From contig DASUBU010000286.1 of assembly GCA_035763125.1 (NCBI GenBank), positions 1 through 6,151 of the forward strand: DNA of 6,151 nucleotides, given 5' to 3'. Position 1 is the first letter of the stretch, and every line of letters starts with the position of its first letter. This DNA is from SMAG-U1939 sp035763125 (GTDB taxonomy: Bacteria > Chloroflexota > Ktedonobacteria > Ktedonobacterales > JADMIN01). Below the pieces are notes generated by a model. That model saw only the letters and a program-made list of their open reading frames with translations, did no database searches and was not told the DNA's origin. Of the stretch, positions 1-4,598 are shown in pieces. The position numbers were made by a program, and so were the translations under genes.

Positions 1-378
1 GCCATGAGCTTCGTACCTTTGCCCCGCTTGGTCGCTCCCACGCAGCCGCCCCCTTTTTCGCCACGATGAACGTGCCGTCGATGAAACACTCCGAGAGATC
101 GAGCTTGCCGCGCTCCTTGAGATCCCGCGCCAGCGCTTCGAGCACGCGCTCCAGCGTGCCCTCGCGCACCCAGCGTTGGAAGCGCCGGTGGCAGGTCTGG
201 TACGGCGGGTACCGCTCGGGCAGGTCGGCCCACTGCGCTCCCGTGCGCAAGATCCACAACACGGCCGTTGAGCACCTCCCGGCTGCTGCGCCACGGACGG
301 CCGCGTCCATCGGCCCGTCGCGGCAGCGTGCCGATGAGCGGCTCGAGCACCTGCCATTGTTCGTTCGTCAGGTCCATG
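1..378 (-). pseudogene. IS5-family transposase, N-terminal part, with two frame changes
   Basis: Translation from ATG at 378 begins MDLTNEQWQVLEPLIGTLPR and continues with GRGRPWRSSREVLNG, the classic N-terminal DUF4096-like domain of IS5-family transposases. AGGAGG lies 11 nt upstream. Near 262-267 one extra base shifts the conserved protein into another frame, where it continues as VLWILRTGAQWADLPERYPP, then RRFQRWVREGTLERVLEAL, then LDLSECFIDGTF. The Asp in FIDGTF is the expected first catalytic residue of the DDE triad. At the A5G5 run (48-57) a -1 shift is needed to continue as GCVGATKRGKGTKLM up to the window edge. The ATG frame itself stays open to the edge but is nonsense between the two sites. 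The second shift resembles sites where IS5 subgroups (IS427-like) use programmed frameshifting. The first looks like a real mutation or a sequencing error, so I call it a pseudogene. Confidence 0.75.
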
Positions 379-440
379 GCTGCTGCATCCTCCTGCTGGA
401 TGCAGCGTACCCCCCATTTATGAGATCACTTGTAGTCTAC
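1..440 (-). mobile_element. IS5-family insertion sequence, 5' part (runs off the left edge)
   Basis: This segment holds the start of an IS5-type transposase gene reading leftward, so one IS end lies just to the right of it. I cannot fix that end because the other terminus is outside the window. It should fall between the transposase ribosome binding site (AGGAGG, 390-395) and the coding remnant that begins near 436. A 9-bp palindrome GTAGTCTAC at 432-440 sits at the likely junction. Family assignment rests on the encoded protein; the exact boundary and target duplication are inferred. Confidence 0.7.
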
Positions 441-522
441 TGACGCCTTCTGGACGCTGCTCGCACAGACGATTGAGGCCTCGACGAGCGACCTGTTCCC
501 ACAGCCGTACCCGTCGCGGTAG
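436..522 (+). pseudogene. C-terminal remnant of an unidentified gene cut by the IS
   Basis: A plus-strand frame opens after an in-frame TAG at 433-435 and ends at TAG 520-522. It encodes about 28 residues, including DAFWTLLAQTIEAS and DLFPQPYPSR. Codon third positions are almost all G or C (about 23 of the last 26 codons), as in the real genes here, and the peptide is not low-complexity. There is no start codon or ribosome binding site, and it begins exactly where the IS should end. The simplest reading is the tail of a gene interrupted by the IS insertion. I do not recognise the protein. A chance open frame remains possible at this length. Confidence 0.4.
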
Positions 523-560
523 TGTCCGTGCGGGAGCGCCTTTGCGCCGCCGAACGCGGC

Positions 561-584
561 GGGCGACGCATGCGTCGCCCCTAC
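561..584 (-). repeat. GTAGGGGCG palindromic repeat, copy 1
   Basis: On the minus strand this reads GTAGGGGCGACG followed by CATGCGTCGCCC. Bases 561-580 form a perfect 20-bp palindrome (GGGCGACGCA and its complement), with the GTAG tag on one side only. It is in opposite orientation to copies 2 and 3. It matches the short GTAGGGGCG...CGCCC repeats scattered between genes in Chloroflexota and some other phyla (family recollection). Confidence 0.75.
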
Positions 585-630
585 GCCGGCAGGAACACCC
601 GCTACGCTTCATCCCGCCTGTGCACATATT

Positions 631-655
631 CGTAGGGGCGACTTACGGACGCCCC
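631..655 (+). repeat. GTAGGGGCG palindromic repeat, copy 2
   Basis: This copy begins CGTAGGGGCG and ends GGACGCCCC. The arms GGGGCG (635-640) and CGCCCC (650-655) are complementary around a 9-base centre. It is a less perfect palindrome than copies 1 and 3, but has the same GTAG tag and arm sequence. Confidence 0.7.
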
Positions 656-705
656 CGCCTCTCCCTTCCCTGGACGTCTGGCCGCCTCCGATGTCCCAGT
701 TCATT

Positions 706-729
706 CGTAGGGGCGTCCAGTGGACGCCC
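706..729 (+). repeat. GTAGGGGCG palindromic repeat, copy 3
   Basis: After the GTAG tag (707-710), bases 711-729 form a perfect 9-bp inverted repeat, GGGCGTCCA / TGGACGCCC, around one central base. It lies 20 bp past the stop codon of the minus-strand membrane-protein gene, so its RNA hairpin would be in that transcript's 3' untranslated region. No U tract follows, so it is a weak candidate terminator. Confidence 0.75.
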
Positions 730-748
730 TTGCCAGGGGGTGAGGTCC

Positions 749-2680
749 CTATGGCCCCGCCGTCGCCGTGGGGCTGGGCGCCGCGACGGCGAGGCTCGTG
801 TCGTCGAAGCCGGTCAGCGTCACCACCGATTGGCTGGTGTCGAGGAACGTCACCTTCACGGTGTCGCCGGTCTGCACCAGCGGCAATTCCGGGCTGAGCG
901 CGATGCCGGCCTCGAAGATGCGCGTCTGGCCCTCAAGATACAGGTAATAGACGGTCGTGCCGTTCTGCACCGCCGCGTTGACACGTGTCACCTTGGCCGT
1001 CAGCGTCACCGTCTGGCCGCTGGGCGTCACGCCGGGCGCCGCCACGTTATGATCGGCCAGCCACTGCGCGTAGGCCGCCAACGCCGCCGTCTTGTTCGGC
1101 TGCATGATCACGTCGGCGCCGTTGAGGTGGCGCGCGTCCAGCATGCCGACCGCCTGGAAGCTCTGGCCGAAGTCGTTCTCCTGCACAAACGTGCAGACCC
1201 ACGTTGGCTCGCCATAGATCTGGTAGAGCTGGACGTTGCTGACGTCGTAGTTGCGGATGTTCTGCGGATTCTGCTTGAAAGTCGTCTCGGCGTTGGAGGT
1301 CACGCCCAGCCCGGTGATGGGATAGAAGCGCCCGGTGTTGTCGCGCGTATCGAAGAGCATCACGCCTGTGGTGGAGCTATCGTTCGATGAGCTGGAGGTG
1401 ATCGGCGCCAGCCAGACCGGCTTATCCACAGAGTTATAGACCAGCTCCGGCTGACCGCTGCTGCCCAGCGCAGGCGACTGGCGGCCCTGGCCCGACGGGT
1501 TGAACCACGGCGCGTGCGCCCACTGACCCCACCACGTCAGGTAGTCGTTGACGGTATCGGCAGGGATGATGCGGTCCACGAAGGCCGGCACCTGATTGGG
1601 CGCCAGATTCTGGATCGCGCCGGTCTGCGGGTCCAACAGCAGCACACGCTTGACCACATCGCCCGTGAAGCCGCGTGTCGGCTGCATCAGCGAGATCGTG
1701 AAGTACGGCTTCCAGTTGTCGTCCACCTCCAGCGTTGGATCCTCCAGATTGCCGTTGGTGTAGCCGCTGAGGTAGACGTGCCGCAGCAGATCCTGGTTGA
1801 GGATCGCGTCGGGCAGGTAGCGCAGGTGCAGGCCGGTATGCAATTGCGGCGAGACGTTGGGATCTTCGGCGTCCACCGCGACGAAGCCGGGGCTGGTCAT
1901 GTTGCCCAGATTGGCCCACACGTTGTTGTAGACCAACGGCGCGACCCAGTACAGATGCCCCTTCACCGACTGGAGGACGTATTCAGTGCGGTCGGTGTGG
2001 TAGATCGAGCCGAGGTTCTGTCCGCTGGCGGCGAGCACCTGCTGGCCGAGGTACGAGGCGACGCCGCGCGAGACCAGCACCATATGATTGACGTCGGTCG
2101 GCGGCAGGGTGGCCGAGGCCGGCTCATTGACGATGCGGGGGACGGCGGCAAGCGCTTTGGCGTTGGGATCGAACCAGGTCGTACCGACGGTGATGAGGCC
2201 GTTGGCGAGGATTGCCACGATGAAGACGAGCGCGATTGCCGCGCCGCCGGCGAGTCCGCCTGTGCGCGGGGCGCCCACCGGGGACGGCGGCTCCGAGTCT
2301 ACCAAGCCGCCGCGCCGCCGGCCACGCATGCCGCCTGGGCCGATCTCGAAGATATTGACATTGCCGCTGTTCACCTGGCGCGAGAAGGTATTCAGCGCGT
2401 CGCGCGCCTGGAGCAGGCTGCCCCCAAAGAGCGCCAGCACGCCCGTCAGCAGCAGCGGCCACAGCAGCCACTGCCCGCCCCAGTAAGGGCCAGTAAGCGC
2501 GGGCATGGCGAAGTAGAGGATCGCCAGATCGAGCACGAAGTTGAATACGAAGAGGCGCAGCGCCCAACGCGGGACGACGCCCATATCCAGCGGCTTGCCG
2601 CGCCCGGCGAGATAGACCAGCGCGACAAGCAGGCCGGTGACGATCAGGGCGCCAAGCAGGGCCAGCCAGACGATAATCAT
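749..2680 (-). CDS. Four-helix membrane protein with large extracytoplasmic region (PepSY-like repeats, OB-like C-terminus)
   Basis: This encodes 643 residues of unproven function. Hydrophobic helices lie at about 2-25, 42-62, 68-90 and 143-167. Positive charge in the first and third loops (RGK near 27-29; RGRRRGG near 119-125) puts those loops inside and residues 168-643 outside. The outer region contains two similar segments ending in a strand plus DxxTG turn: RVLLLDPQTGAI at about 345-356 and GVMLFDTRDNTG at 439-450. They resemble PepSY-type repeats, as does the intervening VPAFVDRIIPAD. Residues about 555-625 (GQTVTLTAKVTRV, YYLYLEGQTRIFEA, GDTVKVTF) look like an OB-type barrel. From memory, a similar layout occurs in uncharacterised large membrane proteins of Bacillota. 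I chose ATG 2680 because the N-terminal helix starts there, GGAG lies 7 nt upstream, and the 54 upstream codons are Cys/Arg-rich and implausible. The gene diverges from the DUF3052-like gene. Coding status is near certain; the domain reading is tentative. Confidence 0.85.
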   Translation of the reverse strand: MIIVWLALLGALIVTGLLVALVYLAGRGKPLDMGVVPRWALRLFVFNFVLDLAILYFAMPALTGPYWGGQWLLWPLLLTGVLALFGGSLLQARDALNTFSRQVNSGNVNIFEIGPGGMRGRRRGGLVDSEPPSPVGAPRTGGLAGGAAIALVFIVAILANGLITVGTTWFDPNAKALAAVPRIVNEPASATLPPTDVNHMVLVSRGVASYLGQQVLAASGQNLGSIYHTDRTEYVLQSVKGHLYWVAPLVYNNVWANLGNMTSPGFVAVDAEDPNVSPQLHTGLHLRYLPDAILNQDLLRHVYLSGYTNGNLEDPTLEVDDNWKPYFTISLMQPTRGFTGDVVKRVLLLDPQTGAIQNLAPNQVPAFVDRIIPADTVNDYLTWWGQWAHAPWFNPSGQGRQSPALGSSGQPELVYNSVDKPVWLAPITSSSSNDSSTTGVMLFDTRDNTGRFYPITGLGVTSNAETTFKQNPQNIRNYDVSNVQLYQIYGEPTWVCTFVQENDFGQSFQAVGMLDARHLNGADVIMQPNKTAALAAYAQWLADHNVAAPGVTPSGQTVTLTAKVTRVNAAVQNGTTVYYLYLEGQTRIFEAGIALSPELPLVQTGDTVKVTFLDTSQSVVTLTGFDDTSLAVAAPSPTATAGP

Positions 2681-2775
2681 GAGGACGCTCCACTTCGCTC
2701 CGCCCCATCTGGCGGCAATCTCGCGGCTCGCGCTCCCGGCGGAACATCGGGCCAGGGGGCAGCCGCATTCATCCC

Positions 2776-2784
2776 ATCGTAGCA
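2776..2784 (-). promoter_or_regulatory. Candidate extended -10 promoter for the membrane-protein gene
   Basis: The minus strand reads TGC then TACGAT, an extended -10 (TGn plus four of six TATAAT bases). There is no clear -35, as expected for extended -10 promoters. Transcription would start near 2769, leaving a leader of roughly 90 nt before ATG 2680. It is a weak call on sequence alone. Confidence 0.35.
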
Positions 2785-2794
2785 TGTACGTACA
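2785..2794. promoter_or_regulatory. 10-bp palindrome TGTACGTACA next to the minus-strand promoter
   Basis: This is a perfect 10-bp palindrome immediately upstream of the candidate extended -10 at 2776-2784, in the position of a promoter spacer or operator. It stands out as AT-balanced in a GC-rich region. It could be a repressor site for the membrane-protein gene; no regulator is encoded in the window. Confidence 0.3.
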
Positions 2795-2839
2795 GCGGGC
2801 GCCTGCGGTCATTGATTGGCACGGGCAGGTATCACCCAG

Positions 2840-2857
2840 CACTGCTTGGCGGCAGTG
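2840..2857. promoter_or_regulatory. Dyad CACTGC-N6-GCAGTG in the divergent intergenic region
   Basis: Six-base arms (2840-2845 and 2852-2857) flank six bases. The dyad sits directly upstream of the candidate -35 of the plus-strand promoter at 2859-2889, where an activator or repressor dimer could bind. There is no other support. Confidence 0.3.
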
Positions 2858-2858
2858 T

Positions 2859-2889
2859 TTGGCCCGTCGCCTCCGCCGTGGGCTATACT
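2859..2889 (+). promoter_or_regulatory. Candidate sigma70-type promoter for the DUF3052-like gene
   Basis: TATACT at 2884-2889 matches the -10 consensus at five of six positions. TTGGCC at 2859-2864 is a partial -35 with a long 19-bp spacer. Transcription would start near 2896, about 66 nt before ATG 2962. The leader includes a short tandem repeat of TCGTCTTC (two and a half copies, 2915-2935). The -10 is persuasive; the -35 is weak. Confidence 0.45.
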
Positions 2890-2961
2890 GTGCCCGCTCC
2901 CATCTGCTGACCGTTCGTCTTCTCGTCTTCTCGTCCGCTCAGCGCAAAGGCAGAATTCGCG

Positions 2962-3384
2962 ATGCCTGATACTGCTTCCACCACCCCACTCGCCAAGAAG
3001 CTCCGCATCCTTCCTGGCAATAGCATCCACATCCTCGGCGCGCCGGACGGCTTTTTGGCGGCACTGGAGCCTCTGCCGGAAGGCGCGTTCATCTCCCAGC
3101 AGGGCGTGCCCTGTGATGTCACGCTGGCCTTCGCACGCGATTCCACCCAGCTTGCGGCCGTACTCGAAACCGCGATCGCGCTTACCAGGGCCGGCGGCGT
3201 GCTGTGGTTCATCCATCCGAAGAAGAGCGGCGCACTTGCCAGCGACCTGGGACGCGATCAGCTGGCCGCGCAGGTGTCGAGGGCCAGCGGCTGGGGTCCG
3301 GTGGCGGCGGTAGCGATTGACGAGACGTGGTCAGGACTGCGCTTCAAGCCGGAGGCCAGCATGCCGCGCGGCAGGCGGCGGTAG
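2962..3384 (+). CDS. DUF3052-like protein
   Basis: This encodes a 140-residue soluble protein with no signal peptide or membrane segment. It shows the DUF3052 pattern: AKKLRILPGN at 11-20, a PDGF turn at 28-31, a middle strand CDVTLAFARD at 51-60, GGVLWFIHPKKSG at 78-90, DLGRDQL at 95-101 and VAIDETWSGLRFKP at 117-130. The end is a basic tail, RGRRR. Length and motif order agree with family members, which are found in Actinomycetota, Chloroflexota and others and have no established biochemical role. The fold suggested by the strand-helix pattern is Rossmann-like without a complete SAM-binding motif (inference). The start has only a weak AAAGG about 11 nt upstream, but family similarity begins within the first dozen residues and no better start exists. 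It diverges from the large membrane-protein gene and converges on birA. Confidence 0.85.
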   Translation: MPDTASTTPLAKKLRILPGNSIHILGAPDGFLAALEPLPEGAFISQQGVPCDVTLAFARDSTQLAAVLETAIALTRAGGVLWFIHPKKSGALASDLGRDQLAAQVSRASGWGPVAAVAIDETWSGLRFKPEASMPRGRRR

Positions 3385-3499
3385 GCGCGTGAGCGCGGTA
3401 TTCTGGAGCGCCTATCGGCATGCGCCCAGATGCTCCTCGCTCGCCCAAGCGCCATGGCTGCCCTGTAGGGGCGCCTTGCGAACGCCCAGTAGGTCCCCA
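3385..3499. other. Convergent intergenic region between the DUF3052-like gene and birA
   Basis: This 115-bp gap between two stop codons contains no gene. Its only recognisable content is the fourth GTAGGGGCG repeat with a flanking GTAG/CTAC pair. I see no T-tract terminator for either gene, so the repeat hairpin is the best candidate for ending or stabilising both transcripts. Confidence 0.5.
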
Positions 3500-3503
3500 C
3501 TAC
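3465..3503 (+). repeat. GTAGGGGCG palindromic repeat, copy 4, touching the birA stop codon
   Basis: GTAGGGGCG at 3465-3473 pairs with CGCCC at 3483-3487. A second pair follows, GTAG at 3489-3492 with CTAC at 3500-3503. The outer CTAC overlaps the birA stop codon (CTA on the plus strand at 3500-3502). The flanking CGAATG beyond it is the complement of the CATTCG that precedes copy 3, so the repeat's boundaries may extend past the palindrome. Confidence 0.65.
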
Positions 3504-4315
3504 GAATGCACGTCGCCCCAGGTGACGGGCAGCAGTGTGCCGTCGTCGCGGCGCAGCAGCAGGGCACCGTCGGCATCCACGTCTTCGGCCATCCCTGCGA
3601 CCGTCTGCTCGCCTTGCAGCAGCACCACACGCCGGCCGAGCGTCACCAGCCGCGCCCGCCAGCGCCTGCGCAGGTCGCCCTGCGCCGCCATGCCTCCGGC
3701 GCTCAAATGGGCATAGAGCGCGTCTAGCCGGGTCAGCAGCGCGATCAGCAGCGCCTCGCGCGCGAGCGGCCGGCTGGCAGCCTCGGCGAGCGTCGTCGCG
3801 CGGGCAGCCAGCTCAGCATCGGCCGCCAGCGAGCCGTTGACGTTGAGGCCGATGCCCAGCACAGCGAAGTCCGCGCTGGTTTCGATCAGGATGCCGCAGA
3901 CCTTGCGCACGCCAACCTGCACGTCGTTGGGCCACTTGACGTCCGCCGCCAGCTCCGCTACCACTTCAATCGTCTCGGCCACTGCCAGCGCGCTCGCCAT
4001 GACCAGGAAGTGCGGCGAAAAGCCTGGGCGCAGCACCAGCGACACGGCAAGCTGCTGGCCCGGCAGCGAGCGCCAGCCACGGCCAATGCGCCCGCGGCCG
4101 GCGGTCTGGTCGTCGGTGGTGACGAGCGTCCCATCGGTCGCGCCTTCGCGCGCCAGCTGCACGGCATACGTATTGGTCGAGTCAATGGCGGGAAAGTAGA
4201 GGAACGGCTGGCCCAGCCGCAGCCCAACGATCCCCGCCCGCACCGCCTCCACATCCAGCGGCGCCCCAGATTCGGCGATCTCCCGCTTGTCGTCTCGCGC
4301 GTTGCCGTTATCCAT
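3500..4315 (-). CDS. birA: Biotin--[acetyl-CoA-carboxylase] ligase (BirA), monofunctional
   Basis: The protein activates biotin with ATP to biotinoyl-5'-AMP and transfers it to the acceptor lysine of biotin carboxyl carrier domains such as that of acetyl-CoA carboxylase, in the cytoplasm. The 271 residues carry the full catalytic signature: DSTN at 45-48, the adenylate-binding loop TAGRGRIGRGW at 71-81, KWPND at 127-131, KVCGILIET at 138-146 with the active-site Lys138, and GIGLNVN at 154-160. The C-terminal cap is the usual SH3-like domain (about 225-270, GRRVVLLQGEQTVAGMAEDVDADG). There is no N-terminal winged helix, so it cannot act as the E. coli-type biotin operon repressor. I chose ATG 4315 because GGTGGAG lies 8 nt upstream. 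A longer frame to 4369 needs a TTG start and adds residues foreign to the family. It lies downstream of a 24-codon ORF and a strong hairpin that may control it, and it converges on the DUF3052-like gene. Confidence 0.96.
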   Translation of the reverse strand: MDNGNARDDKREIAESGAPLDVEAVRAGIVGLRLGQPFLYFPAIDSTNTYAVQLAREGATDGTLVTTDDQTAGRGRIGRGWRSLPGQQLAVSLVLRPGFSPHFLVMASALAVAETIEVVAELAADVKWPNDVQVGVRKVCGILIETSADFAVLGIGLNVNGSLAADAELAARATTLAEAASRPLAREALLIALLTRLDALYAHLSAGGMAAQGDLRRRWRARLVTLGRRVVLLQGEQTVAGMAEDVDADGALLLRRDDGTLLPVTWGDVHS

Positions 4316-4372
4316 CGGCCGTGCTCCACCTGTTCGCCACCACGGACCCAAACGAGCGACTCCAGACAAAAC

Positions 4373-4408
4373 GAGTGGGGAGAAAGCCGCGTGGCTCTCT
4401 CCCCACTC
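4373..4408 (-). terminator. Strong hairpin between the 24-codon ORF and birA: terminator or attenuator
   Basis: Two 16-base arms (4373-4388 and 4393-4408) pair with a single mismatch around the loop GCGT. On the minus strand the hairpin is followed by GTTTTGTC, a short imperfect U tract, so it can act as an intrinsic terminator for leftward transcription. It lies about 55 bp downstream of the small ORF and about 57 bp upstream of birA. It would therefore end the small-ORF transcript or control read-through into birA. It has no T tract in the plus direction. Confidence 0.6.
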
Positions 4409-4413
4409 TCACC

Positions 4414-4517
4414 GCGCAGGCAGGCAACTCGCCGCACCTGTGGGCACAAATCTCAACCGCGTTAGAAGCGGTACTCTCCCATGGAATCGGTGTGGAGAGC
4501 ATTCGTGCTGCCTGCGC
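4414..4517 (-). promoter_or_regulatory. Long-range inverted repeat linking the 24-codon ORF to the hairpin region
   Basis: Bases 4414-4423 (GCGCAGGCAG) are the exact complement of 4508-4517 (CTGCCTGCGC). One arm lies inside the small ORF and the other just ahead of the hairpin at 4373-4408. A ribosome translating the ORF would cover one arm. A smaller hairpin, ACCGC / GCGGT (4456-4460 and 4468-4472), spans the ORF stop codon. Such nested pairing is typical of translated attenuation leaders, but a 10-bp match in GC-rich DNA could be chance. Confidence 0.35.
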
Positions 4518-4536
4518 AGCTTATACGGTCACTCAT
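4462..4536 (-). CDS. 24-residue small protein or leader peptide
   Basis: ATG at 4536 to TAA at 4464-4462 encodes 24 residues, beginning MSDRISCAGSTNAL and ending GEYRF. There is no membrane segment and no run of one amino acid such as seen in classic amino-acid attenuators. The support is upstream: AAAGGAGGTGGT precedes the start, with GGAGG 10 nt from ATG and a nine-base or longer match to the 16S anti-Shine-Dalgarno. A near-consensus promoter at 4565-4593 gives a leader of only about 22 nt. The promoter starts a few bases after the stop of the upstream membrane-protein gene, so the ORF has its own transcription start. An in-frame extension to 4698 overlaps that gene, is Gly/Arg low-complexity and would span the promoter, so I reject it. 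I do not recognise the peptide. It may be a stand-alone small protein or a leader controlling birA. Confidence 0.55.
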   Translation of the reverse strand: MSDRISCAGSTNALHTDSMGEYRF

Positions 4537-4564
4537 CTGCACACCACCTCCTTTCGTTGCGCAG

Positions 4565-4593
4565 AGCATACCACAGCGCCAACCGCGCGTCAA
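4565..4593 (-). promoter_or_regulatory. Near-consensus sigma70 promoter for the 24-codon ORF (and perhaps birA)
   Basis: On the minus strand TTGACG (4593-4588) is followed by exactly 17 bp and then TATGCT (4570-4565). TGG directly precedes the -10, adding the extended -10 dinucleotide. The start point would be near 4558. This is the best promoter in the window. It lies between the stop codon of the upstream membrane-protein gene (4599) and the Shine-Dalgarno of the small ORF, and is the likely main promoter for the small ORF and, by read-through, birA. Confidence 0.75.
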
Positions 4594-4598
4594 CATTC

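Larger units (their letters stand above)
523..748. other. Intergenic region rich in palindromic repeats
   Basis: I find no convincing gene here. Open frames across this stretch are arginine-rich, low-complexity shadows. Its content is three copies of a short palindromic repeat (listed separately) with unrelated spacers, ending about 20 bp beyond the stop codon of the minus-strand membrane-protein gene. The palindromes could fold in RNA and protect or end that transcript, but none is followed by a T tract on either strand. Confidence 0.6.

Noticed and set aside
66..443. Plus-strand 125-codon open frame over the IS
   Set aside because: It is antisense to the transposase, with low-complexity Arg/Ser composition.
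561..729. A CRISPR array
   Set aside because: The repeats are in mixed orientation, irregularly spaced and only partly identical, so they are dispersed palindromes rather than array units.
473..1390. Plus-strand 305-codon open frame
   Set aside because: It is antisense to the membrane-protein gene, Arg/His-rich, and lacks domains or a ribosome binding site. It is a shadow of high third-position GC on the other strand.
1514..2782. Plus-strand 422-codon open frame
   Set aside because: It is the antisense shadow of the same membrane-protein gene. Its composition is dominated by Arg, Gln and Ala and it has no recognisable motif.
2681..2842. N-terminal extension of the membrane protein by 54 residues
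   Set aside because: It is Cys/Arg-rich without a ribosome binding site and would run across the candidate promoter. The protein's first transmembrane helix begins naturally at ATG 2680.
4316..4369. Longer BirA start
   Set aside because: It needs a TTG codon right after the hairpin and adds residues not seen in the family. ATG 4315 has a good Shine-Dalgarno.
4411..4560. A tRNA or other structured RNA gene in the region upstream of birA
   Set aside because: I found no acceptor-stem pairing, TTC-loop or D-loop pattern. The structure is better explained by a hairpin and a small ORF.
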